Assembly: GCA_030832235.1 (NCBI GenBank)
Contig: JAURJO010000108.1
Span: forward strand, 1-14,119
Reading direction: 5' to 3'
DNA: 14,119 nt
DNA from: Verrucomicrobiota bacterium
GTDB lineage: Bacteria > Verrucomicrobiota > Verrucomicrobiia > Opitutales > Opitutaceae
In this document: positions 5,752-11,556 of the stretch, piece by piece
How the letters are laid out: each line of letters starts with the position of its first letter
Position numbering within the stretch: the first letter of the stretch is position 1
The notes under the pieces: model-generated
Seen by the model: only the letters and a program-made list of their open reading frames with translations
The model's database searches: none
Told to the model about the DNA's origin: nothing
Position numbers and translations under genes: made by a program

Positions 5752-7091
5752 CGGCGGGCGGAGGAGCGGATGCGCAGGTGTTCCAAGACGGTGAAGAAAT
5801 CCGGGAACGTCTTCGCGCAACACGCCGGGTCACGCACGGTGAGCCACGGGCGTCCGTCGCCGTGCAGGTCATGGCAGCCCAGAATGCCGAGGCTCATCGC
5901 GAAACGGTGGTCTCCGTGGGTGTCGACGGTCTCACCGGCGCGCAGGGGACGCGGATGGATCGTGAGCGAGTCCTCCGTCTCCTCCACCTCCTGACCCAGG
6001 CGCCGGAGCTCGCGCGCCATGCCGGCGACGCGGTCGGTCTCCTGTTTGCGGGTGTGCGCGATGCCCGAAATGCGGGTGCTGCCCTCCAGCAACGGCGCGA
6101 TCGCCGCGAGGGTGAGGAACGTGTCGGAAAATCCGCTGAAGTCGCGTTGCACGCCGCGCCGCCGCCCGCCGCCGAAGGCGGCCCGCACCGCACCGCCGTT
6201 CGCGGTGACTCCGAGCCCGGCCTCTTGCAGCACGCCGATGAAACGGGTGTCGCCTTGCAGGCCTGACCCCGGGCCGTGCAGCCCCGGCAATTCCAGCGCA
6301 CCTCGCGTCACGAGCGGCAGCGCGAGGAAGTAACTCGCCGCGGTGGCGTCGGGCTCGATGACGTAGGGGTGGGAGGCGACGGCGAAATTTCGCTGGGGAC
6401 TGACCCGGATCAATTCCGGCGACACCCACGTCGGCGGCGGTTGACCGAACTCGCCGAGAAGCGCCGCGGTCATGTCCACGAACGGCCGGCGCACCGAACC
6501 CGTCAGCGCGATCTCCACCGGGCCGCGCGCCAGCGGGGCGACCATCAGGAGCGCCGAGAGCAATTGGCTGCTTTCGCTGGCGTCGAGCGTCACGCGGCCG
6601 CCATCCAGTCCGCGCGCCCGGATCTCCACCGGCAGGAAACCCTCCTCGCCCGTGCAGCGGATATCGGCCCCGAGTTGGCGCAACGCCGCGATCAACGGCT
6701 GCATCGGGCGGCGCCGCATCTGCGGGACGCCGTCGATCCGGTGGATGCCGCGGGGCGCGGCGGCACAGAGTGCGGTGAGAAAGCGGGCGGCGGTGCCGGC
6801 GAGGCCGACGAACAGGTCGGTTTCGCCGGGGCCGAAGGCGGCGTCCTGGCCGGAGACGGTGATCGTCGCCGCGGATTCGTCGGATTCGACCTGGAATCCC
6901 AGCCGGCTCAGCGCCGCGGCCATCAGCCGCGTGTCGTCGCTGAACAGCGCGCCGGAAAGCCGCACCGGCCGCGGGCAGAGCGCGGCGAGCAGCAGGGCGC
7001 GGTTGGTGAGGCTCTTGGAGCCCGGCGGCCTGACCTCCCCGCTCACGGGTGACGTGAAGGGTGTGATTGGCAGCGTTTCCGGCAGGGACAT
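5748..7091 (-). CDS. aroA: 3-phosphoshikimate 1-carboxyvinyltransferase (EPSP synthase)
   Basis: The sixth step of the shikimate pathway, joining PEP and shikimate-3-phosphate to give EPSP in the cytoplasm. At 447 residues it is near the usual length (about 430-450). The conserved PPGSKSLTNRALLLAAL is at 22-38 with K26. The glycine loop reads GLAGTAARF (96-104) where E. coli has NAGTAMRP, so Leu and Phe replace the familiar Asn and Pro. SDTFLTLA (322-329), HTRKQETDR (346-354) and DTHGDHRFAMS (390-400) are the other family motifs. The start ATG at 7091 is the only good one in frame; no Shine-Dalgarno sequence is seen. It is first of the three-gene operon, its stop overlapping cmk as ATGA. The upstream region is the repeat-rich gap, and no clear promoter could be picked out. 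Confidence 0.95.
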   Translation of the reverse strand: MSLPETLPITPFTSPVSGEVRPPGSKSLTNRALLLAALCPRPVRLSGALFSDDTRLMAAALSRLGFQVESDESAATITVSGQDAAFGPGETDLFVGLAGTAARFLTALCAAAPRGIHRIDGVPQMRRRPMQPLIAALRQLGADIRCTGEEGFLPVEIRARGLDGGRVTLDASESSQLLSALLMVAPLARGPVEIALTGSVRRPFVDMTAALLGEFGQPPPTWVSPELIRVSPQRNFAVASHPYVIEPDATAASYFLALPLVTRGALELPGLHGPGSGLQGDTRFIGVLQEAGLGVTANGGAVRAAFGGGRRRGVQRDFSGFSDTFLTLAAIAPLLEGSTRISGIAHTRKQETDRVAGMARELRRLGQEVEETEDSLTIHPRPLRAGETVDTHGDHRFAMSLGILGCHDLHGDGRPWLTVRDPACCAKTFPDFFTVLEHLRIRSSARR

Positions 7092-7162
7092 TCGCCGCGG
7101 AGGGTCAAGGACCCCCGCCCGCGCGCCAAGGATTTTTCGATTTCGTTAGGAGACCCGGAATC

Positions 7163-7185
7163 GCTCCGCGGGTGAGTAACCACGG
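7163..7185 (+). repeat. Dispersed repeat block A, copy 3
   Basis: It begins GCTCCGCGGGTG and ends AACCACGG, as in the copies at 2197 and 2428, and is again followed by GATTAACC. A CCAACCGAAGTGTCGTTC string just after it (about 7208) resembles the CAACCGAAACGTCTTTC before copy 1. Confidence 0.65.
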
Positions 7186-7285
7186 ATTAACCGAGCGCGA
7201 CTCCGCCCCAACCGAAGTGTCGTTCAGAATGGCTAGCCTTGGGGTCGTGAGGCGTTTCCGAACTGCTTCGCGAGGGGTCAACCAG

Positions 7286-7309
7286 GGATGAACACGGATT
7301 AACACGGAT
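7286..7309 (+). repeat. 10-bp tandem GGATKAACAC
   Basis: GGATGAACAC, GGATTAACAC and a partial GGAT are consecutive. The run ends 13 bases before the TGTAG hairpin at 7323, echoing the word-run-then-hairpin order seen at 2453-2560. Confidence 0.65.
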
Positions 7310-7322
7310 CAGCGGGTCTGGT

Positions 7323-7349
7323 TGTAGCCGCGGCCGCCCGCCGCGGAAG
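7323..7349 (+). repeat. TGTAG-headed hairpin repeat (REP-like), copy 2
   Basis: TGTAG at 7323-7327 is followed by CCGCGGC (7328-7334), the loop CGCCC and GCCGCGG (7340-7346), a perfect 7-bp stem. All 27 bases are identical to 7496-7522. The two copies point the same way and are 173 bases apart. Confidence 0.7.
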
Positions 7350-7415
7350 GACAGCGAAAATCATTCCGCACGGTGGAGGTCGGGCAAAGGAAGGGCGGAA
7401 GGGGTTTCTTAAAAT

Positions 7416-7439
7416 CCGAGGGGAGCGCCCTCGGCTACA
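7416..7439 (-). repeat. TGTAG-headed hairpin repeat (REP-like), inverted copy
   Basis: Read on the minus strand: TGTAG, then CCGAGGG, loop CGCTC, then CCCTCGG, again a perfect 7-bp stem. It lies between the two plus-strand copies, giving the head-on alternation typical of BIME-like REP clusters. The stem sequence differs from its neighbours but pairing is preserved. Confidence 0.65.
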
Positions 7440-7495
7440 TCGGACGAAGATTCTCACGAAGACACGTGCGGGACTTCGGTTTGAGGCGCAACCGG

Positions 7496-7522
7496 TGTAG
7501 CCGCGGCCGCCCGCCGCGGAAG
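7496..7522 (+). repeat. TGTAG-headed hairpin repeat (REP-like), copy 3
   Basis: An exact 27-base duplicate of 7323-7349, with the stem CCGCGGC (7501-7507) / GCCGCGG (7513-7519). It is followed within eight bases by a second hairpin at 7527-7555. The other copy lacks the full second hairpin but keeps its TTCCGCAC end. Confidence 0.7.
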
Positions 7523-7526
7523 ATGC

Positions 7527-7555
7527 CGGAACCGCGACGGCCGGAGGCGGTTCCG
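7527..7555. repeat. CGGAACCGC hairpin beside REP-like copy 3
   Basis: CGGAACCGC (7527-7535) and GCGGTTCCG (7547-7555) form a perfect 9-bp stem with an 11-base loop. It may be a second stem of a composite element with the TGTAG hairpin, as with the GATCGAG hairpin at 2510-2532. Confidence 0.5.
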
Positions 7556-7606
7556 CACAGCCCGGAGTTCACAGACTCTGCAGATGATGAAAAAGGCCGA
7601 TGCCTT

Positions 7607-7623
7607 CCCGAACTTCCCGGCCT
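7607..7623 (+). repeat. Dispersed repeat block B, copy 2
   Basis: Exact 17-base match to 2370-2386, again followed by a GTTC-AAAC string. It lies in the second large intergenic region. Confidence 0.65.
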
Positions 7624-7879
7624 CACGGTTCAAAACCCGGTTTCGGTTTTTGCCGGAGCGCTTCCGTTTCGTTCCGGGTGTTCCGTGGGCAACCTCGGTT
7701 GGAATATGGTGCCCCCGAACGAAGTGCTCGCCCGCCGTCGGCTTTCGGGTGTTTCGCGGCTTTCGTGGGCATTAGATACCCCGCGTCTCACCGGTCTTCC
7801 TCTTTCCCGTTAGCCGTGTCATTAGGCCCCGGGTCAGTTTTCGCGTGCGCCGCGTGGGGACTGTGGCCGCGATCAAAGG

Positions 7880-9346
7880 CTATTCCAGTGTCCCTTCCAG
7901 CACGCGGGTGGCGCTGCGGAGAACCTCTATGCGCGCGAAGCGTTTGTCGTCGGCGGGGACGAGCTGCCACGGTGCGTGCGGGGAGTCGGTGAGCGCCAGC
8001 ATGTCACCCACGGCGGCCTCGTACGCGGGGCGTTTTCGGCGGTTGCGCCAATCCTCGTCGTTAAGCTTGTGCTGTTTGTGCGGCGTGCCCTCGCGCTCCT
8101 GGAAGCGGCTAAGCTGCTCTTCGTGCGAGATGTGGAGCCAGTACTTGATCACGACCGTGCCGTGCTCGGTGAGCTGCCGCTCGAAGTCGTTGATCTCGCC
8201 GTAGGCCCGCCGCCACTCGTCGGCGCGGCAGAACCCCTCGACGCGCTCCACCAGCACGCGGCCGTACCAGGAGCGGTCGAAAACCGTGACGCGGCCGTCC
8301 CGCGGGACTTCGCGCCAGAACCGCCACAGGTAGTGAGCGTGTTTCTCCTCCGGAGTCGGCTTGGCGACCGGCACCACCCGGTAGTCGCGCGGGTCGATCG
8401 CGCTGGTGAGGCGTCGGATCGCGCCGCCCTTGCCGGCGGCGTCCCAGCCCTCGAACACGAGCACGATGGACTTTCCGGCGGCGAGGGTGGCGCGAACCGC
8501 GGCACTGAGGCGGCCGAGCCATTTCTCCCGCAAAGTCGTGTAGTCGTGCTCCGACATCTCCTGGTCGAGGCGCAGCGCACGGAGGCGCCTGACACCCGAC
8601 GGCCGCAGCGGCTTCGCGATCGTCGCGGGCTTCGGCGGGGCAAGGCGCGCGAGCATCCGCTGCTGCTCGCGAAAACGGCGGACCAGGAGCCGGGCGACGG
8701 CGAGGTCCCGCGCGCGTTCGTCGGCGGCGTCGATGGTTGTCCAGGGCGCGCCCTGGCGGCTGGTCCGCTGCCGGATGAGCCGCGCGGTTTCGGCGAGACG
8801 GTCGTAGATGAGATGGTGCTGCCAGTCCTCCTCCGTGACGCGCCAGGCCGTCGACGGGTCGGCCCACAGGGTGCGCAGCCGGCGTCCCTGGGCCTTTCGC
8901 GAAAGGTGCAGCCAGACCTTGATGATGAGCGTGCCGCCGTCGGCCAGGAGTTTCTCGAAACGCCAGATGCGCTCGGCCTCCTCCAGCAGGTGGCGGCGCG
9001 CCCGCTTGTTGCGCGCCTCCTCCCGCAGGGTCTCGGTGTACCACGAGCCGGTGTAGAGACCGATGCGGCCCATCGCCGGGAGGTCGCGCCAGAAACGCCA
9101 GGGTGCCGGGTGCGCGCGCTCCTCCTCGGTGGGCGGGTGGAACGAGAAGGTGTCGACTCCGCGCGGATCGAGCCACTCGGCCAGGGTGTGCAATAATTCG
9201 CCGCGGCCGGATCCTTCCGGGCCGGCGAGGATGAGCAGCACCTTGAACGGCGCCTGCTTCAGCTGCAGCTGGAGCTCGATCAGCTCCTGCCGCAACCGGC
9301 GCGCCTCGTTCTGGTATGCGCGCTTCGAGATCCGCTCCTTGGCCAT
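7880..9346 (-). CDS. pap: Polyphosphate:AMP phosphotransferase (class II, two-domain PPK2)
   Basis: Transfers phosphate from polyphosphate to AMP, giving ADP, in the cytoplasm. At 488 residues it is typical of class II PPK2 enzymes, which fuse two PPK2 domains. The C-terminal domain (about 265-488) has an intact Walker A GWDAAGKGG (300-308, K306), Walker B VFDRSWYGR (D357) and the lid segment KYWLHIS (401-407). The N-terminal domain (about 12-230) is degenerate. Its P-loop reads GPEGSGRGE (42-50), with Arg for Lys at 48, and its Walker B equivalent is LYTGSWYTE, lacking the Asp. This pattern matches the known class II arrangement with an inactive first domain. The start ATG at 9346 begins a family-like N-terminus (basic helix, then LQLQLKQAPFKV). 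It is divergent from the class I PPK2 gene with a gap of 170 bp. Subclass assignment is strong; AMP specificity follows from the class. Confidence 0.93.
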   Translation of the reverse strand: MAKERISKRAYQNEARRLRQELIELQLQLKQAPFKVLLILAGPEGSGRGELLHTLAEWLDPRGVDTFSFHPPTEEERAHPAPWRFWRDLPAMGRIGLYTGSWYTETLREEARNKRARRHLLEEAERIWRFEKLLADGGTLIIKVWLHLSRKAQGRRLRTLWADPSTAWRVTEEDWQHHLIYDRLAETARLIRQRTSRQGAPWTTIDAADERARDLAVARLLVRRFREQQRMLARLAPPKPATIAKPLRPSGVRRLRALRLDQEMSEHDYTTLREKWLGRLSAAVRATLAAGKSIVLVFEGWDAAGKGGAIRRLTSAIDPRDYRVVPVAKPTPEEKHAHYLWRFWREVPRDGRVTVFDRSWYGRVLVERVEGFCRADEWRRAYGEINDFERQLTEHGTVVIKYWLHISHEEQLSRFQEREGTPHKQHKLNDEDWRNRRKRPAYEAAVGDMLALTDSPHAPWQLVPADDKRFARIEVLRSATRVLEGTLE

Positions 9347-9420
9347 GCGCGCGAGCGTGCGGCCCTCGGCTGCCTTGTCCAGCCGCCGCGCCTGCGGTTC
9401 GCGGGTTTCGTGTGACGGAC

Positions 9421-9430
9421 AGGTTACATT
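9421..9430 (-). promoter_or_regulatory. AATGTAACCT motif upstream of the PAP gene
   Basis: On the minus strand AATGTAACCT lies about 75 bases before the PAP ATG. GTAAC strings also occur upstream of the Lys/Ala-rich gene (11416-11420, 11443-11447) and of the methyltransferase gene (12429-12440). It may be part of a promoter or an operator. No clean -35/-10 pair could be assigned in this divergent 170-bp region. Confidence 0.3.
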
Positions 9431-9516
9431 TCGCCTCCCGCGGCGCCGGAAGGGTGACGCGCCTTGCCTTCGCCTCCGGCTGCCGTACCGCTGCGATCGC
9501 CCGACCGGCGCACGCG

Positions 9517-10446
9517 ATGTCCAAACCCTCTGAATCCCAGTCCGACAAACTTATCCGCCGCGTGCGGCAGGAGCTCATCGACGACTACGATGAGGAACTG
9601 GAGATGGAGCGGGAGGATTGGGAGACCAACGCCGCGGGAGAACTTAAGAGGCCGGCGGGCACGGAGGCCTCCCGAACGGCCCGCAACCGTTATTTCCGCG
9701 AGCTTTTCCGGCTGCAGGGCGAGCTGGTGAAGATGCATGACTGGATTGTGTCGACCGGCCATCGGATGGTGATCGTGTTCGAGGGGCGTGACGCGGCCGG
9801 CAAGGGCGGCGTGATCAAGCGCATCACGCAGCACCTGAATCCGCGCGTAGCGCGCGTCGCGGCGCTGCCGGCGCCCTCCAACCGCGAGCGCACGCAATGG
9901 TATTTCCAGCGCTACATCGCGCACCTGCCGGCAGCCGGCGAGATGGTTTTGTTCGACCGCAGCTGGTACAACCGTGCGGGGGTGGAGCGCGTGATGGGGT
10001 TCTGCACGGACGACGAGTACGAGGACTTTTTTCGCACGGCGCCCGAGTTCGAGAAGATGCTCGTGCGGTCGGGCATCCAGCTCATCAAGTACTGGTTTTC
10101 GATTTCCGACGAGGAGCAGGAGTTCCGCTTCCGTTGTCGGATCAACGATCCGCTGAAGCAGTGGAAACTAAGCCCGATGGACCTCGAGGCGCGCAAGCGG
10201 TGGGAGCTCTACACCAAGGCCAAGGAGATCATGTTCGAGCGCACGCACATCCCCGAGGCGCCCTGGTGGGTCGTGCAGGGCGAGGACAAGAAGAAGGCGC
10301 GCCTCAACTGTATCCACCACCTGCTCAGCCAGGTGCCGTACCAGCCCGTGACGCACCCGTCGGTCGACCTGCCCCCGCGCGTCCGTCATCCCGGCTACCG
10401 CCGCGAGCCGATCCCGGCGAAGATGATCGTGCCTGAGCTTTACTGA
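9517..10446 (+). CDS. ppk2: Polyphosphate kinase 2, class I (single domain)
   Basis: Class I PPK2, which phosphorylates nucleoside diphosphates with polyphosphate (and can run in reverse). The product is 309 residues, the usual size. Walker A GRDAAGKGG is at 90-98 with K96, Walker B LFDRSWYNRAGVERVMGF (about 145-162) has D147, and the lid begins at KYWFSIS (191-197). EFRFRCRINDPLKQWKLSP and APWWVVQGEDKKKARLN are class I hallmarks. The acidic N-terminal tail (residues 20-35, DDYDEELEMEREDWE) is characteristic. The ATG at 9517 is preferred over an upstream GTG/ATG-type extension from 9316, which would overlap the PAP gene and shows no family match. SixA follows 59 bases after the stop on the same strand, so co-transcription is likely. 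With the divergent PAP it can complete the AMP to ADP to NTP route from polyP. Confidence 0.94.
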   Translation: MSKPSESQSDKLIRRVRQELIDDYDEELEMEREDWETNAAGELKRPAGTEASRTARNRYFRELFRLQGELVKMHDWIVSTGHRMVIVFEGRDAAGKGGVIKRITQHLNPRVARVAALPAPSNRERTQWYFQRYIAHLPAAGEMVLFDRSWYNRAGVERVMGFCTDDEYEDFFRTAPEFEKMLVRSGIQLIKYWFSISDEEQEFRFRCRINDPLKQWKLSPMDLEARKRWELYTKAKEIMFERTHIPEAPWWVVQGEDKKKARLNCIHHLLSQVPYQPVTHPSVDLPPRVRHPGYRREPIPAKMIVPELY

Positions 10447-10455
10447 AGAAGTTCC

Positions 10456-10505
10456 CGCGCCGCCACCGACCGGACTTCGGGTTATCGCCAAAACGCGCCG
10501 CCACC
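10456..10505 (+). repeat. 12-bp direct repeat in the ppk2-sixA gap
   Basis: CGCGCCGCCACC occurs at 10456-10467 and again at 10494-10505; the second copy abuts the sixA ATG. No Shine-Dalgarno sequence is present between them. It may be a regulatory duplication or chance in GC-rich DNA. Confidence 0.45.
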
Positions 10506-10967
10506 ATGCACATTTATTTGATACGCCATGCGCACGCCGAGGATGGCACGCCCGACGCGGGTCGTCCGCTCAGTGCCAAGGGACGGCGGCAGATTCGAAA
10601 GGTGGCTCGTTTTCTCAAGGAAACGGGCTGCCTTGAAGCGGAGGAGATCTGGCACAGCCCCTTGCGGAGGGCGCAGGAAACGGCCCGGGGGTTGCAGAAG
10701 GCGCTCCGACTCAAAGCGAAACTTTGCGAGAAGGCGGGGCTGCGGCCCGACGACGACCCCCAGTCGCTGGCCCACCGGCTGCGGCAGGTGCGATACCCCG
10801 TGGCGGTAGTCGGCCATGATCCCAATCTGTCCGCCTTGGCCTCCCTTCTCGTGGCAGGGCGGGCAACGCCGCTGCACTTCATGCTGAAGAAATGCGCGGT
10901 GCTCCGGCTCGATCGATCGGGAAACGCCTGGGTTGTCCGCTGGCAGATCTCCCCGGAGATCCTCTAG
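10506..10967 (+). CDS. sixA: SixA-like phosphohistidine phosphatase
   Basis: A small histidine-phosphatase superfamily protein of the SixA type (about 155 residues; here 153). It is expected to remove phosphate from phosphohistidine in signalling or PTS-type proteins in the cytoplasm. The catalytic RHAHAE is at 7-12 with H8 as the nucleophile. SPLRRAQETA (51-60) carries the conserved Arg region, and VGHDPNLSAL (102-111) holds the second His (H104). The start at 10506 gives the canonical MHIYLIRHA. It lies 59 bases after ppk2 on the same strand and converges on the Lys/Ala-rich gene. In this place it might act on a phosphorelay linked to phosphate metabolism, but that is inference; other histidine-phosphatase substrates are possible. 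Confidence 0.9.
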   Translation: MHIYLIRHAHAEDGTPDAGRPLSAKGRRQIRKVARFLKETGCLEAEEIWHSPLRRAQETARGLQKALRLKAKLCEKAGLRPDDDPQSLAHRLRQVRYPVAVVGHDPNLSALASLLVAGRATPLHFMLKKCAVLRLDRSGNAWVVRWQISPEIL

Positions 10968-11018
10968 TCGCCTTCGGGGCCCGCGCGAAGCGGTGTTCGT
11001 CCGGTGGCGGGACGCGGC

Positions 11019-11384
11019 TTACAGGGAGGCCGGCGGGTTGGGAGCTGCCGCGGGCTCAGGTTGCAAATCAGCCGGTGCCGCTGGCAATTCGGCGGGCGGG
11101 GCGGTTGGCTTCACGACCGGACTTCTTTTCCGCGACTTGGGGGCAACCTTCGCTGGAGGCTTGGCCCCCTTGGCGGCGCGGCGGGCGAGTTCCTCTTTCA
11201 GGGCGCGGACGATCTTGCGGAGCTTCTTGGCGGCCTGTTTGGCGTCGCGATACGTGGTCTTGGCCGCCTTGTAGGCGATCTTCGCGAGTTTGGCGGAACG
11301 TTTCGCCTCCTCGGCCTCCTTCTTGGCGGCGCTGATACGGGCGTAGAGACCCTTCACGGTGGCAGGCTGGTCTTTTCGTGGCAT
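11019..11384 (-). CDS. Lys/Ala-rich histone H1-like small protein
   Basis: I do not recognise a specific family. The 121-residue product has two parts. Residues 1-75 form a Lys/Arg/Ala-rich, probably continuous alpha helix (AKKEAEEAKRSAKLAKIAYK, then more AK repeats to about 70). Residues 76-121 are a Pro/Ala-rich tail with basic and then neutral to acidic character (PPAKVAPKSRKR; PAELPAAPADLQPEPAAAP). There is no signal peptide or membrane segment. Such composition is typical of bacterial histone H1-like proteins that bind DNA, and of proteins associated with polyphosphate, such as AlgP in Pseudomonas. Being next to two PPK2 genes favours a polyP or nucleoid role, by inference. The ATG at 11384 is used; no Shine-Dalgarno sequence. 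It converges with sixA with a 51-bp gap and no T-tract terminator between. A phasin-like or coiled-coil protein is the alternative. Confidence 0.75.
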   Translation of the reverse strand: MPRKDQPATVKGLYARISAAKKEAEEAKRSAKLAKIAYKAAKTTYRDAKQAAKKLRKIVRALKEELARRAAKGAKPPAKVAPKSRKRSPVVKPTAPPAELPAAPADLQPEPAAAPNPPASL

Positions 11385-11415
11385 GGTCGACGGGGGTGGT
11401 CAGACCCTCGTCCCG

Positions 11416-11447
11416 GTTACCTACCCCCGCAACCGCCCGATTGTTAC
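11416..11447 (-). promoter_or_regulatory. Paired GTAAC motifs upstream of the Lys/Ala-rich gene
   Basis: On the minus strand AAATGTAACAATC (11443-11447 core) and GGTAACCGGG (11416-11420 core) precede the ATG at 11384 by roughly 60 and 32 bases. Similar strings precede two other minus-strand genes in the window. The motif is seen; its role as promoter or operator is a guess. Confidence 0.3.
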
Positions 11448-11488
11448 ATTTTTCCGGCCCCGACCCGTTCAGCCGCCTGCACAAGTGT

Positions 11489-11512
11489 CCCCCCCCCGGC
11501 CGCAGGGCCGGG
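11489..11512 (-). terminator. C9 tract and GC hairpin behind the methyltransferase gene
   Basis: CCCGGCC (11495-11501) and GGCCGGG (11506-11512) form a perfect 7-bp stem with a GCAG loop. It overlaps a run of nine C at 11489-11497. It lies about 45 bases after the methyltransferase stop on the minus strand. There is no T-tract, so it is a candidate transcript end only. Confidence 0.4.
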
Positions 11513-11556
11513 CCCGCGCGGTACTCCGACCCTCCATGACGCGCGACGCGAACACT

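Larger units (their letters stand above)
7092..7879. other. Repeat-rich intergenic region 2, no convincing gene
   Basis: About 790 bp between the divergently placed aroA start and the end of the PAP gene. Open frames here are short and built of repeats, so I call no gene. It contains two plus-strand and one minus-strand TGTAG hairpins (7323, 7496; 7416-7439), and a larger GGAACCGC hairpin at 7527-7555. It also holds a 10-bp tandem (GGATKAACAC) at 7286-7309 and copies of blocks A and B shared with the 2102-2949 region. The part from about 7640 to 7879 has TTTCG-rich words but no clear element. Any aroA promoter must lie near its left end. Confidence 0.7.

Noticed and set aside
5084..5872. Extension of the plsC frame upstream through cmk
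   Set aside because: The extra residues are Arg-rich and read cmk in another frame. The ATG at 5083 gives the family N-terminus and an ATGA overlap.
2102..7879. CRISPR-like array in the gene-free gaps
   Set aside because: The repeats are short, irregularly spaced and palindromic with no uniform spacers, and there are no cas genes nearby.
7092..7879. tRNA or riboswitch in intergenic region 2
   Set aside because: No cloverleaf or known riboswitch core could be recognised by eye; the stems present are the REP-like hairpins.
9316..9516. N-terminal extension of PPK2 class I
   Set aside because: The extension overlaps the PAP gene and the extra residues do not resemble the family; the ATG at 9517 fits.
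8109..9578. 489-residue minus-strand frame overlapping PAP
   Set aside because: Same strand, other frame, Arg/Gly/Ala-rich, no PPK2 motif; the PAP frame carries the P-loop and Walker motifs.
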